A stretch of 64,000 nucleotides of DNA, taken from the NCBI GenBank assembly GCA_045105235.1, contig JBGCDH010000011.1, forward strand, positions 1 to 64,000, written 5' to 3'. A model generated the notes under the pieces. It was not told the origin of the DNA, did no database searches, and saw only the letters and a list, made by a program, of their open reading frames with translations. Made by a program: the position numbers and the translations under genes. Below are positions 1-7,049 of this stretch, piece after piece; positions within the stretch are counted from its first letter, which is position 1, and every line of letters starts with the position of its first letter. The DNA is from GCA-2684655 sp045105235. GTDB lineage: Bacteria; Planctomycetota; UBA1135; UBA2386.

Positions 1-525
1 CAGCAAAGCAAGCAAGGCGCGCCATGCCAAACGCCCGTCGCGCTGCAGCAACGACACCGCAACCACGAAACAAACCGGGGCCAGGAAGACGCCAACGCGC
101 TCTCCGTGTAGCCAGTTGGCGCCATACGCGGGAGACGCCACGAACAGACCCAGCATCGCCAGCAGTAGGGCGTTCGCTCGATGGCCCGCCTGCGTGCCCA
201 ACGACAGCACATCCGGAAACGACCGTCGCACCACCGTGAACAGCGTCGCACCGAGCAGCCAGACGAGAACGACTTGCACCCAAACAACAGAGGCTATGGT
301 TGCCCCCGGAACGGCCAGCGCCGCGAGATGCAGGAGCCTGGCAAACGCGTGGGAGGGCGTTCCGTCAAAGCGGTACCAGTCGGCAAACGACCACACCGGC
401 GCGAGGTCGCCGAGAGCCACACGAACCGCAAGCGGTTCCGGGATGGGCGCCGCAAACGTCGCCCACACAATCGCCGCGCAGAGCGGGAGCAGGGCAACTA
501 GCCAGAGGGCTACACGTCGCATCAT
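1..525 (-). CDS. Integral membrane protein, N-terminal part (runs off window)
   Basis: The gene starts at 525 and leaves the window at base 1, so only about 175 N-terminal residues are visible. They hold an N-terminal hydrophobic segment (about residues 3-27), a long hydrophobic stretch around 66-100 and another near 118-135, so this is a polytopic membrane protein. A strong AAGGAG Shine-Dalgarno lies about 10 bases upstream, inside the end of the preceding methyltransferase gene, and the start overlaps that gene's stop as ATGA. It is the last visible member of the leftward lipid-like operon. I do not recognise the family; a membrane glycosyltransferase or transporter would fit, but the catalytic part is not in view. 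Confidence 0.75.
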   Translation of the reverse strand, partial: MMRRVALWLVALLPLCAAIVWATFAAPIPEPLAVRVALGDLAPVWSFADWYRFDGTPSHAFARLLHLAALAVPGATIASVVWVQVVLVWLLGATLFTVVRRSFPDVLSLGTQAGHRANALLLAMLGLFVASPAYGANWLHGERVGVFLAPVCFVVAVSLLQRDGRLAWRALLALL

Positions 526-1415
526 TCGCTGATCTCCTTGGTCGCCGGCCCAAGCGCCGGCCGCGCTACCATCAAGCGATAGCATGCGCACCCCCGCGCG
601 TAGAGGCGTTCGAGTAGGAAGCCGCCCACAAAAGCGCCCAGCACCCGCCGCACAAACGGCACCGGCGTCACCAAGCGCCCGCGCCGGGTCCGCCGCAGGC
701 TGCGCTCGATCGCCGCGACGTCGCGGCGTGGCACCTGCGAGGTGAGGTCCACGTCTTCTACGATTTCGAATCCGGCAGCGCGCAGCGCTGCGTCGGCAGC
801 CGCGCGGCTGCGCATCGGTGGCGAGTGCCACGCCGTGGCCAGGCCCGCGACATCCGGATCGCCGTCCAACTCCTCGCCATCTGCAACCAACAGATCTTCC
901 AGCCAGACAAACCGACTATCGCGCCCGGCACGCAGCGAGGCGGCAACGTTGCGAAGCACGTCGCCAAGCTCGCGCGTGTGGCCAAGCGCCTCGATTGCGA
1001 CCACGTGGTCCACCTTTGGCAGCGCCTCATTCATAGCCTGCCGCTCGAACCTGCTGTGAGCGGACTGATCGCGCGCAGCCGCGACTTCGCGCGCACGCGC
1101 AACCTGGTAGGCGCTAGGCGTGACGCCCACGACGTGCTCTGCGCCGGCTTGCAGAGCCCGAAACGAAGTCGCGCCAAACCCGCAGCCAAGGTCCAGAAGG
1201 CGACAGCCCGACACGCCCTTGCCAAGGCGCCGCTGCAACCACGCGTCGAGCCCAGCCATCCCGTCGGCGGGAACGTCGCTGCCCGGTGCTGGCGGAAGCA
1301 GCCGTTTGCGGATCTCGAGCCCTTCCAGCGACCCTGGCGCCATGCCGCGACGGCTACGCCACCACTGAAAGCGCGCCAGCGCCTCATACATACGAATGGC
1401 GCCCAGCTCAGACAT
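522..1415 (-). CDS. Class I SAM-dependent methyltransferase
   Basis: A 297-residue soluble protein. The SAM-binding motif I (LLDLGCGFGA) is at about residues 73-82, followed by an acidic-loop region (VVGVTPS) and a VVAIEALGHT strand typical of small-molecule methyltransferases of the tocopherol/sarcosine type. The chosen start (MSELGAIRMYE) overlaps the end of the upstream methyltransferase gene by 8 bases; an in-frame upstream extension lies wholly inside that gene and is unlikely. The stop overlaps the next gene's ATG. Neighbours (CDP-alcohol phosphatidyltransferase, ICMT-like protein, second methyltransferase) suggest a lipid or pigment-like substrate. The substrate cannot be read from sequence. 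Confidence 0.85.
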   Translation of the reverse strand: MSELGAIRMYEALARFQWWRSRRGMAPGSLEGLEIRKRLLPPAPGSDVPADGMAGLDAWLQRRLGKGVSGCRLLDLGCGFGATSFRALQAGAEHVVGVTPSAYQVARAREVAAARDQSAHSRFERQAMNEALPKVDHVVAIEALGHTRELGDVLRNVAASLRAGRDSRFVWLEDLLVADGEELDGDPDVAGLATAWHSPPMRSRAAADAALRAAGFEIVEDVDLTSQVPRRDVAAIERSLRRTRRGRLVTPVPFVRRVLGAFVGGFLLERLYARGCACYRLMVARPALGPATKEISE

Positions 1416-2136
1416 CGACCTGCTGCGAAGGATCGCGCTCCAGCACAAACACGAGTTCATTGCACCAGCGCAGCGGCAGCCACGATGAGGCAAGCCGCTC
1501 ATCGCGACCCGGCCGCGGGGTTTGCCCCGGCAAACGCTGCCACCATCTCTGGCGTGGCCACTGGTCCGGCAACACGCGCACGATGCGCAAGCCGCAGCGC
1601 GCGAACAGCTCGCTCCATGACGTGATCGTCATCGCATCTTGATGACCCTGCACTTCTCTGTGGCCGAGACCTTCGCGCCATACGCGCCAAACCAGCGTGC
1701 TCGCATTGCGCACGAGAAAGCAAAACCGCGCATCGTGCTTCGCGACGCGGACCATTTCCTTGAGTGCCTTTTCGCGGTCGAGAAACCGCTCGAGGGACCC
1801 GAGACAGGTAACGCCATCGAACGTCTCGCTGTCGAACGGCAGTTCTTCCGCGTTGCCAACACGCGCATCGATACCGGGCAGCAGCCGGCTCGCTAGCGCA
1901 ATGGCCTCGCTCGACAGATCCACGCCGCTCGCCTCGATTCCCCGCTCACGCGCCGCCTGCAGTACGAGCCCGGGGCCGCAAGCCACATCGAGGTGTCGCT
2001 TTCCTGCCGTCAACCCCAGCAACTGTAGAAACACCGGATAGGCGCGCGGCGGACGCAAATACCGCAAGCCCTTGCGACGATAGGTTTCGTCAAACCAGGC
2101 GGCGACTTCTTGTTGCGGAACAGAGGGGGCGGACAT
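1408..2136 (-). CDS. Class I SAM-dependent methyltransferase
   Basis: A 242-residue protein of the UbiE/Methyltransf_11 type. Motif I (HLDVACGPGL) is at about residues 48-57, motif II around GVDLSSE, and a motif-III-like LGSLERFLDREKAL region follows. Its N-terminus (WFDETYRRKGLRYLRP) is typical of SAM methyltransferases placed in lipid or polysaccharide clusters. The stop lies 8 bases inside the downstream methyltransferase gene, so translation is probably coupled. It starts 6 bases after the ICMT-like gene ends. The role is inferred to be methylation of the product of this leftward operon. Confidence 0.85.
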   Translation of the reverse strand: MSAPSVPQQEVAAWFDETYRRKGLRYLRPPRAYPVFLQLLGLTAGKRHLDVACGPGLVLQAARERGIEASGVDLSSEAIALASRLLPGIDARVGNAEELPFDSETFDGVTCLGSLERFLDREKALKEMVRVAKHDARFCFLVRNASTLVWRVWREGLGHREVQGHQDAMTITSWSELFARCGLRIVRVLPDQWPRQRWWQRLPGQTPRPGRDERLASSWLPLRWCNELVFVLERDPSQQVDV

Positions 2137-2141
2137 GGTTG

Positions 2142-2771
2142 CTAGCGGAGACCGGGCAAAGGCAAATAGCGAGGCACACGGCGCACGTATTCGCGCCAAG
2201 ACGACGTGTAACGCGCATCGAGGTTTGCCTCCTCGAGCCGAACACGCGTATGCATATTGAGGAAATAGAGCGGCGCTCCTAGCCACAGCCACGGCCCGCC
2301 AATCACTGCGCACAAACCACCGTACATTGTCCACATGCCAATCAGGCCGGGATTGCGCGAGATCCGAAACATGCCGGCGGGGAGCGCGTCGTTCCGCTTC
2401 GCGGTGCGCAGCTGCAGCACCGAACCAAAGCATATGAAGCGACCGAGCCAAACCAATCCGAGGCCGGGCCAGAGCCAGGCCTCGTGCCGCATCGGAGCCA
2501 GAATCGCCTGCGTGCTGGGCGCAGCAACAACGACCAAGGGTACCAAAAACAGCGCAATGCAGAGCGCTGTCGGGAGCAGAAAGAGCAGCAGTCGCTTCGC
2601 AAGCGGCGACCGACGGGCGGCAACCAGCTCGGGCGCGTCGCCGTCGCCGTCGCCATCCCCACCCGTGACAACAAGCTGCCAGACGCTGGCTTCGCTCGGA
2701 ATCGGAAACGCGACCAGCTCGACGACCAACGACGCGTAGGCAGCGATCAGAACGATGTCGGCAGCGTTCAT
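2142..2771 (-). CDS. Isoprenylcysteine carboxyl methyltransferase / phospholipid methyltransferase family membrane protein
   Basis: A 209-residue polytopic membrane protein whose C-terminal half carries the ICMT/PEMT signature: an SRNPGLIGMW motif, a later EEANLDARYTSSWREY motif (the conserved EE and small-molecule-binding segment), then RVPRYLP. These enzymes use SAM to methylate membrane-embedded substrates. The start overlaps the stop of the CDP-alcohol phosphatidyltransferase gene as ATGA, which indicates co-translation. An unusual run of five alternating Gly-Asp residues (from a GTCGCC-type DNA repeat) sits in a loop near residue 40. The substrate is unknown; a phospholipid or polyprenyl product of the upstream enzyme would make sense. 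Confidence 0.8.
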   Translation of the reverse strand: MNAADIVLIAAYASLVVELVAFPIPSEASVWQLVVTGGDGDGDGDAPELVAARRSPLAKRLLLFLLPTALCIALFLVPLVVVAAPSTQAILAPMRHEAWLWPGLGLVWLGRFICFGSVLQLRTAKRNDALPAGMFRISRNPGLIGMWTMYGGLCAVIGGPWLWLGAPLYFLNMHTRVRLEEANLDARYTSSWREYVRRVPRYLPLPGLR

Positions 2772-3472
2772 AGACGCAGCTCCTGACGCCGACGGGCAAA
2801 GAGGTAGAACCAATCGCCGGCGAAAGACCATGCGAGCAGCACGACCGCGCCGAGGGTAACCAGGTCGAGAGCGCCGCCCGAATCACACGGCAGCAACGCA
2901 AACAGCAGCGCGCACACGACGATCGCGCAAACGATCCGACCGCGCTGGTTGTCGCCGTCCACGGGTTTCGACTCGTTTGCCGGCATTCCCAGCCACCAGG
3001 CGGAGAGCACAAATAGATAGCGAAGCGCCGGCAGCAGGAGCACATGCGAACCGCCGCCGCGCACGACCACCAGAATCGCCATTGCGAGCACCGCGAGCTG
3101 GTCGGTTTCCATGTCGAGCAACGCGCCAGACTCGGTCGCACGCGTACGCCGCGCGAGCCAACCATCGACGAGGTCCAGCGCGGCGATAGCTGCCAGCAGG
3201 CTCCAGAGCCACCAGGAATGCGCCGAGAAATACGTATGGCTCGCCACAACGGCGGCCAGCCCGACTGCGCGCAAAAGTGTGACCCCGTCGGCCGGCGTGC
3301 GCGGAGTGCGGAGAATCATCGCCAGCGTCAGCGTGCTCGCACCAAGCGCTAGGGCGAGACCGAATCCGAATCCCGGATGTGCAAGCCGATCCGACCACGC
3401 GATCCACACCAGCGCGGGCACCCATGCCAACGCCTGCACACGCGACCAGACTGCAAGCCAAGACGAGGACAC
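2768..3472 (-). CDS. CDP-alcohol phosphatidyltransferase family protein
   Basis: A 234-residue membrane protein with the complete family signature D-x2-D-G-x2-A-R-x8-G-x3-D-x3-D, read here as DLVDGWLARR then GALLDMETD at about residues 98-122. All three catalytic aspartates and the metal-binding set are intact. Such enzymes transfer a phosphatidyl-type group from a CDP-activated donor to an alcohol. The start is a GTG. It is the first gene of the leftward operon, divergent from the reductase gene at 3635 across a 162-base region. The acceptor alcohol is unknown; the pterin/glycosyltransferase genes opposite suggest it is not ordinary phosphatidylglycerol synthesis. Confidence 0.85.
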   Translation of the reverse strand: MSSSWLAVWSRVQALAWVPALVWIAWSDRLAHPGFGFGLALALGASTLTLAMILRTPRTPADGVTLLRAVGLAAVVASHTYFSAHSWWLWSLLAAIAALDLVDGWLARRTRATESGALLDMETDQLAVLAMAILVVVRGGGSHVLLLPALRYLFVLSAWWLGMPANESKPVDGDNQRGRIVCAIVVCALLFALLPCDSGGALDLVTLGAVVLLAWSFAGDWFYLFARRRQELRL

Positions 3473-3634
3473 CGGTCAGACAGCATACATCCTGACAGCG
3501 AACACGTTCGAGTGGGAAGCCCCATCGCCCCCCCAAGCATCGTTGGCATGGCGGTCGTGCAACGTCGTTTCGTGGGGCGCGACTCCTCCGCGAAAACGCG
3601 CTACGCTTTTGCGCCTTCTCGCTTCGCCGCCTGC
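3473..3634. promoter_or_regulatory. Divergent intergenic region between the two halves of the lipid/pterin-like cluster
   Basis: These 162 bases separate the leftward phosphatidyltransferase operon from the rightward RibD-C-type operon, so both promoters should lie here. I see no convincing -35/-10 pair or operator palindrome. The reading frame of the rightward gene stays open through the region, so its true start could be upstream of the ATG chosen here. Confidence 0.4.
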
Positions 3635-4642
3635 ATGTCCTGCTCACTTTCCAACGACCTTCCGTGGTCCGCATTGCTCGCTGCCCGTGAGCTGCTCGCC
3701 GCTGGAGCGCTGAGCCTCGCATTTGCAGAACGTCGCGGTGCCTGGACCTGCCGCGACGGAGCCGATGCGGAACCCGACTCCCTCCTGGTCGAAGTGGAGC
3801 CAGGTTCGCTTGAAGAATACGTATCGCCGGCGAGCGTCGCCGCGGCACGCGCCATCTATCGAACCAACGCGCACGGCTTGCCGTCGATCGAAGCCACCCG
3901 GCCGAACGACATCTCTCTCGAGCCGACGATGGAGAGCGCTGCGCGCGTATACCTGCCGATACTGATCGGCGCCGCACGAGCGCATCGCAGCGGCAGCAGC
4001 TTTGTTGCTGGCCATGTAACGCAAACACTCGATGGCCGCATCGCCTGCGAAAACGGCCAGTCGCAGTGGATCGGCAACATGGCCGACCAACACCATTCGC
4101 ACCGCATGCGAGCGCTACTCGATGGCGTCATGGTGGGCGCGACGACCGCCTTGCGCGACGACCCGCGACTCGACGTTCGACATGTCTCCGGGCCAAACCC
4201 CCGCCGCATCGTCGTCAGTGGGCGAGGGCGCGCCGTTCGCGAGGGCAAGGATCTTCGACTGATGCAGGCGCCCGGCTGCGAGATCTTTGTCGACGCCGGA
4301 CTCGATCTAGGCGCCGAACGACAGGGCGTCAACGTGCACCGTGCTCCTGCCGAAGACGCGCACCTAGAGCCTGCCCAGATCCTCAGCAAGCTGCGCGAGG
4401 TAGGCGTGCACTCGGTCTACCTCGAAGGAGGATCGAGCATCTTGTCCTCCTTCTTGTTGGCCGGCAACGTCGACATACTGCAGGTTCACATCGCGGCGAT
4501 GGTGCTCGGGTCCGGCCTGCCAAGCCTGCGCTTTCCTACGGTCGAGCACGTCGACCAAGGCCTGCAGCTGCACATGGATCACGCCGTGCTCGATGGGCAC
4601 GTGCTGCTCACCTGTCGCCCCAATCCCACGGGCAGCCGTTAG
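3635..4642 (+). CDS. RibD C-terminal-domain (dihydrofolate-reductase-like) reductase
   Basis: A 335-residue protein. From about residue 123 on it matches the RibD_C / pyrimidine reductase fold: FVAGHVTQTLDGRIA, then MRALLDGVMVGATTALRDDPRL, then a VHSVYLEGGSS segment, the NADPH-binding and substrate-binding signatures of the family. The first 120 residues have no recognisable domain and no deaminase zinc motif, so this is not a bifunctional RibD. It is followed immediately (TAG then GTG) by a zinc-type dehydrogenase gene and then a pterin-synthase-like gene. A pterin or pyrimidine-derived intermediate as substrate is therefore plausible, but that is inference from context. The start is uncertain because the frame is open upstream. 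Confidence 0.8.
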   Translation: MSCSLSNDLPWSALLAARELLAAGALSLAFAERRGAWTCRDGADAEPDSLLVEVEPGSLEEYVSPASVAAARAIYRTNAHGLPSIEATRPNDISLEPTMESAARVYLPILIGAARAHRSGSSFVAGHVTQTLDGRIACENGQSQWIGNMADQHHSHRMRALLDGVMVGATTALRDDPRLDVRHVSGPNPRRIVVSGRGRAVREGKDLRLMQAPGCEIFVDAGLDLGAERQGVNVHRAPAEDAHLEPAQILSKLREVGVHSVYLEGGSSILSSFLLAGNVDILQVHIAAMVLGSGLPSLRFPTVEHVDQGLQLHMDHAVLDGHVLLTCRPNPTGSR

Positions 4643-5659
4643 GTGGCAGGCGACAAACGGCAAGCGGCGACGACACGGGGATACTGGATCGAGGCCCCAG
4701 GGCGGGGCCGCTTGGACGACGTCACCCTGCCAACGCCAAGCGACGACGAGGTGCTGCTGGAGGCTGTCTGCACCGGCATCAGCCCAGGCACAGAACGGCT
4801 TGTCGGGCTCGGCCGCGTGCCGGGCGCACTCGCCGACGAGATGGCCTGCCGCGGCATGCAGGGCACCTTTTCGCTACCGCTTCTCTACGGCTACAGCTTC
4901 GTCGGCCGCGCCTGCCATGGCAAAAACAAGGACCGCCGCGCGTTTGTCATGCGTCCACACCAACAGCGTGCGGTCGCTTCACAAAGCGAACTGACCTGGC
5001 TGCCCGACGACCTGCCAGCGGCGCGCGCGACTCTCTTCGCCAATCTTGAGACGGCACGCAACGCGATCTGGGATGCCGCACTGCTGCCGACCAGCAACGC
5101 GATCGTCATCGGTGCGGGAGCTGTTGGGCTGCTCTGCGCCTTCGTCCTGTCCTGCGACCGGCCAACCGGACCAGGAGCCACCATTGTCGAGCGCGACCCA
5201 GCGCGACGCGCGCGAGCTGCCGATTTGCCCTGGATCGAAGCTGCCATCGCACCGGAGGAGCTGCCGCGTGAACACTACGACACTGCCGTTCACACGACCG
5301 CGAGCCAGCAAGGTCTACAGCTCGCGATCGACGCAGTCGGCTTCGAAGGCCAAGTGCTCGAGCTCTCTTGGTATGGCGATACGCCGGTCTCGCTGCGACT
5401 CGGCGGTTCCTTTCACTCTCGCCGCAAACGCATTGTCGCATCGCAGGTCGGCACGATCGCTGCGCCGCACCGCGCCGCCGGCTACGCCGCTCGTCGCCAG
5501 GTCGTGCTCGAAATGCTGCAGAACCGCGACCTCGACCAGCTGCTCGACGCCCCCATTCCCTTTGCGCGCGCCGCCGAAGCGTTCACCTCGCTCTATCGCG
5601 GAGAACTCACGTCGCCGTGCCCCGTGTTCGACCACGCCCTTGGCCGCCCGTCCGCATAG
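4643..5659 (+). CDS. Zinc-type alcohol dehydrogenase-like (MDR) oxidoreductase
   Basis: A 338-residue medium-chain dehydrogenase/reductase. The N-terminal GroES-like part contains GISPGTERLVGLG and GYSFVGRA. The nucleotide-binding motif is VIGAGAVGLLCAFV at about residues 154-167. The usual catalytic-zinc cysteine in the GxH/C position is not evident (ISPGTE instead of a Cys-His motif), so it may be a zinc-independent member such as those acting on bacteriochlorophyll-type or modified sugar substrates. It begins with GTG directly after the upstream stop and ends 9 bases before the pterin-synthase-like gene, so it belongs to the same operon. Confidence 0.8.
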   Translation: MAGDKRQAATTRGYWIEAPGRGRLDDVTLPTPSDDEVLLEAVCTGISPGTERLVGLGRVPGALADEMACRGMQGTFSLPLLYGYSFVGRACHGKNKDRRAFVMRPHQQRAVASQSELTWLPDDLPAARATLFANLETARNAIWDAALLPTSNAIVIGAGAVGLLCAFVLSCDRPTGPGATIVERDPARRARAADLPWIEAAIAPEELPREHYDTAVHTTASQQGLQLAIDAVGFEGQVLELSWYGDTPVSLRLGGSFHSRRKRIVASQVGTIAAPHRAAGYAARRQVVLEMLQNRDLDQLLDAPIPFARAAEAFTSLYRGELTSPCPVFDHALGRPSA

Positions 5660-5668
5660 ACTGTCGCC

Positions 5669-6064
5669 ATGTCGACTCCCGAGACCTTCCGCGTTGCCGT
5701 CAAGGACCACGTCATGATCGCCCACAGTCTGGATGGCGAGGTGTTTGGCCCCGCCCAGCGCATGCATGGCGCGACCTACGAAGTTATCACCGAATACGGC
5801 ACGAGTCGGTTGGATGACAACGGCATCGTTGTCGACATCGGCCTTGCCACAGACACCCTCAAGAACGTGCTCGACCCACTTCGCTTTACCAACCTCGATG
5901 AGCTGCCGCAGTTCACCGGCAAGAACACCACAACGGAGTTCCTCGCTCACTGGATCCACGCGCAGCTATGCAAAGCGTTCGGCGGGCGATTTCAGGGTTC
6001 GCTGCGCGTGACGCTTGAGGAAAGCCGCGTCGCATGGGCCAGCTTCGAAGGCCCGATCGGGTGA
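5669..6064 (+). CDS. Divergent 6-pyruvoyl-tetrahydropterin synthase / QueD-family protein
   Basis: A 131-residue protein, the usual size for a PTPS/QueD subunit. The fold signatures are present: KDHVMIAHS near residues 12-20, a MHGATYEV block near 32-39, a DIGLA strand, and a NTTTEFLAHWI helix that corresponds to the PTxENxA segment. Two key positions differ from canonical enzymes: the HxH zinc pair reads HGA, and the catalytic cysteine four residues before the first His is Ala29. The chemistry is therefore probably not the standard one, although His14, His19 and His33 could still hold a metal. It is co-transcribed with the dehydrogenase upstream and overlaps the glycosyltransferase start. 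Confidence 0.8.
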   Translation: MSTPETFRVAVKDHVMIAHSLDGEVFGPAQRMHGATYEVITEYGTSRLDDNGIVVDIGLATDTLKNVLDPLRFTNLDELPQFTGKNTTTEFLAHWIHAQLCKAFGGRFQGSLRVTLEESRVAWASFEGPIG

Positions 6065-6999
6065 TCGAACTGCTGGAGCCACCGCGTCATCCGAACTTCG
6101 TGTCCGGCGGCTTCCGCTATCACGAACGCATCGTGAAGGCGCTAGGGCCCCAGCGGGCGCGCTGCATCACAGTAGAGCCCGGCCAACTGCACGAGCATGT
6201 GCAGGCAACACGGCGCGCCGATCCATCTCGACATATCGTGGTAGATGGTTGGTTTGCCGAACTTGCCCGTCGCCCGCTGCCAAGCGACGCGACCGCGCTC
6301 TTGCATATGGTGCCAACGACGCCCGGCTGGAACACCGAGCCCCTCGCAGCGATTGTGACCGGCGCAGGAACGGCCAAGGCAGTGCGCGACGACGCGCGCC
6401 GCGTCGACATTGTTCGCCCCGGCGTCGACGCATGCTTTGTGCCGGCACCGCGCGCGAACGACGATGGCCGCCAGGGCGGACTGGCGCTCGTCGCAACCGG
6501 AACGATCGGCGAAGCCAAGGGGCAGATCCGCCTGATCCGAATCCTGCGAACGCTGCCACGCACCTGGCGACTCACCTTATTCGGCAGCATCCACCAGCAC
6601 CCCGACGAGGTGCAGGCACTGCGGAGAAGCGCGACGGGCCTGCCAGTCGAGATTCGAGGCGCCGTGAGCAGCGAGGAGCTCGCCGAGGCCTACGCGCACC
6701 ACGACCTGTTCGTCTCGCTCAGCAGATCCGAGTCGTATGGCATGGCGTGCGCGGAGGCGGCAACAGCAGGCTTGCCGTTGCTCGCGTTACAGACCGGCGA
6801 GATCCACAGCTTCGCCGAGACGGGCCACGCGTGGCTGCTAGACGCAAACGCGAGCGACAGCGCCATCGGCCAGCAACTTGGGTTGCTGCTCAAGCAGCCG
6901 CATGCGGTGGCCGGGGCCCGCCGCCAGACGCGCCCGTCGGCCTGCAGGACGTGGGCCGAGGCTGCCGTCGAGTTCGAGCGCGCTTGCCTAAAAGGCTAG
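6061..6999 (+). CDS. Glycosyltransferase, GT4-like (GT-B fold)
   Basis: A 312-residue protein. The C-terminal half has the GT4 features: a sugar-nucleotide-binding segment around ATGTIGEAKGQIRLI, LFGSIH, the EX7E-type region SESYGMACAEAATAG, and a following LLALQTGEI. It starts with GTG overlapping the stop of the pterin-synthase-like gene (GTGA), so translation is coupled. The N-terminus (FVSGGFRYHERI) resembles the donor/acceptor loop GG found in many GT-B enzymes. In this operon it probably glycosylates the product of the reductase, dehydrogenase and pterin-like enzymes, or the lipid made by the divergent genes; neither is proven. Confidence 0.8.
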   Translation: MIELLEPPRHPNFVSGGFRYHERIVKALGPQRARCITVEPGQLHEHVQATRRADPSRHIVVDGWFAELARRPLPSDATALLHMVPTTPGWNTEPLAAIVTGAGTAKAVRDDARRVDIVRPGVDACFVPAPRANDDGRQGGLALVATGTIGEAKGQIRLIRILRTLPRTWRLTLFGSIHQHPDEVQALRRSATGLPVEIRGAVSSEELAEAYAHHDLFVSLSRSESYGMACAEAATAGLPLLALQTGEIHSFAETGHAWLLDANASDSAIGQQLGLLLKQPHAVAGARRQTRPSACRTWAEAAVEFERACLKG

Positions 7000-7049
7000 C
7001 GCGCGCCCGAACGTCCAGGCCGGGCAACCCTGGCCCGTGCACTCCCTTC

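Noticed and set aside
3635..4642. RibD of riboflavin synthesis
   Set aside because: Only the reductase-type half is recognisable; there is no deaminase zinc motif and no other rib gene nearby.
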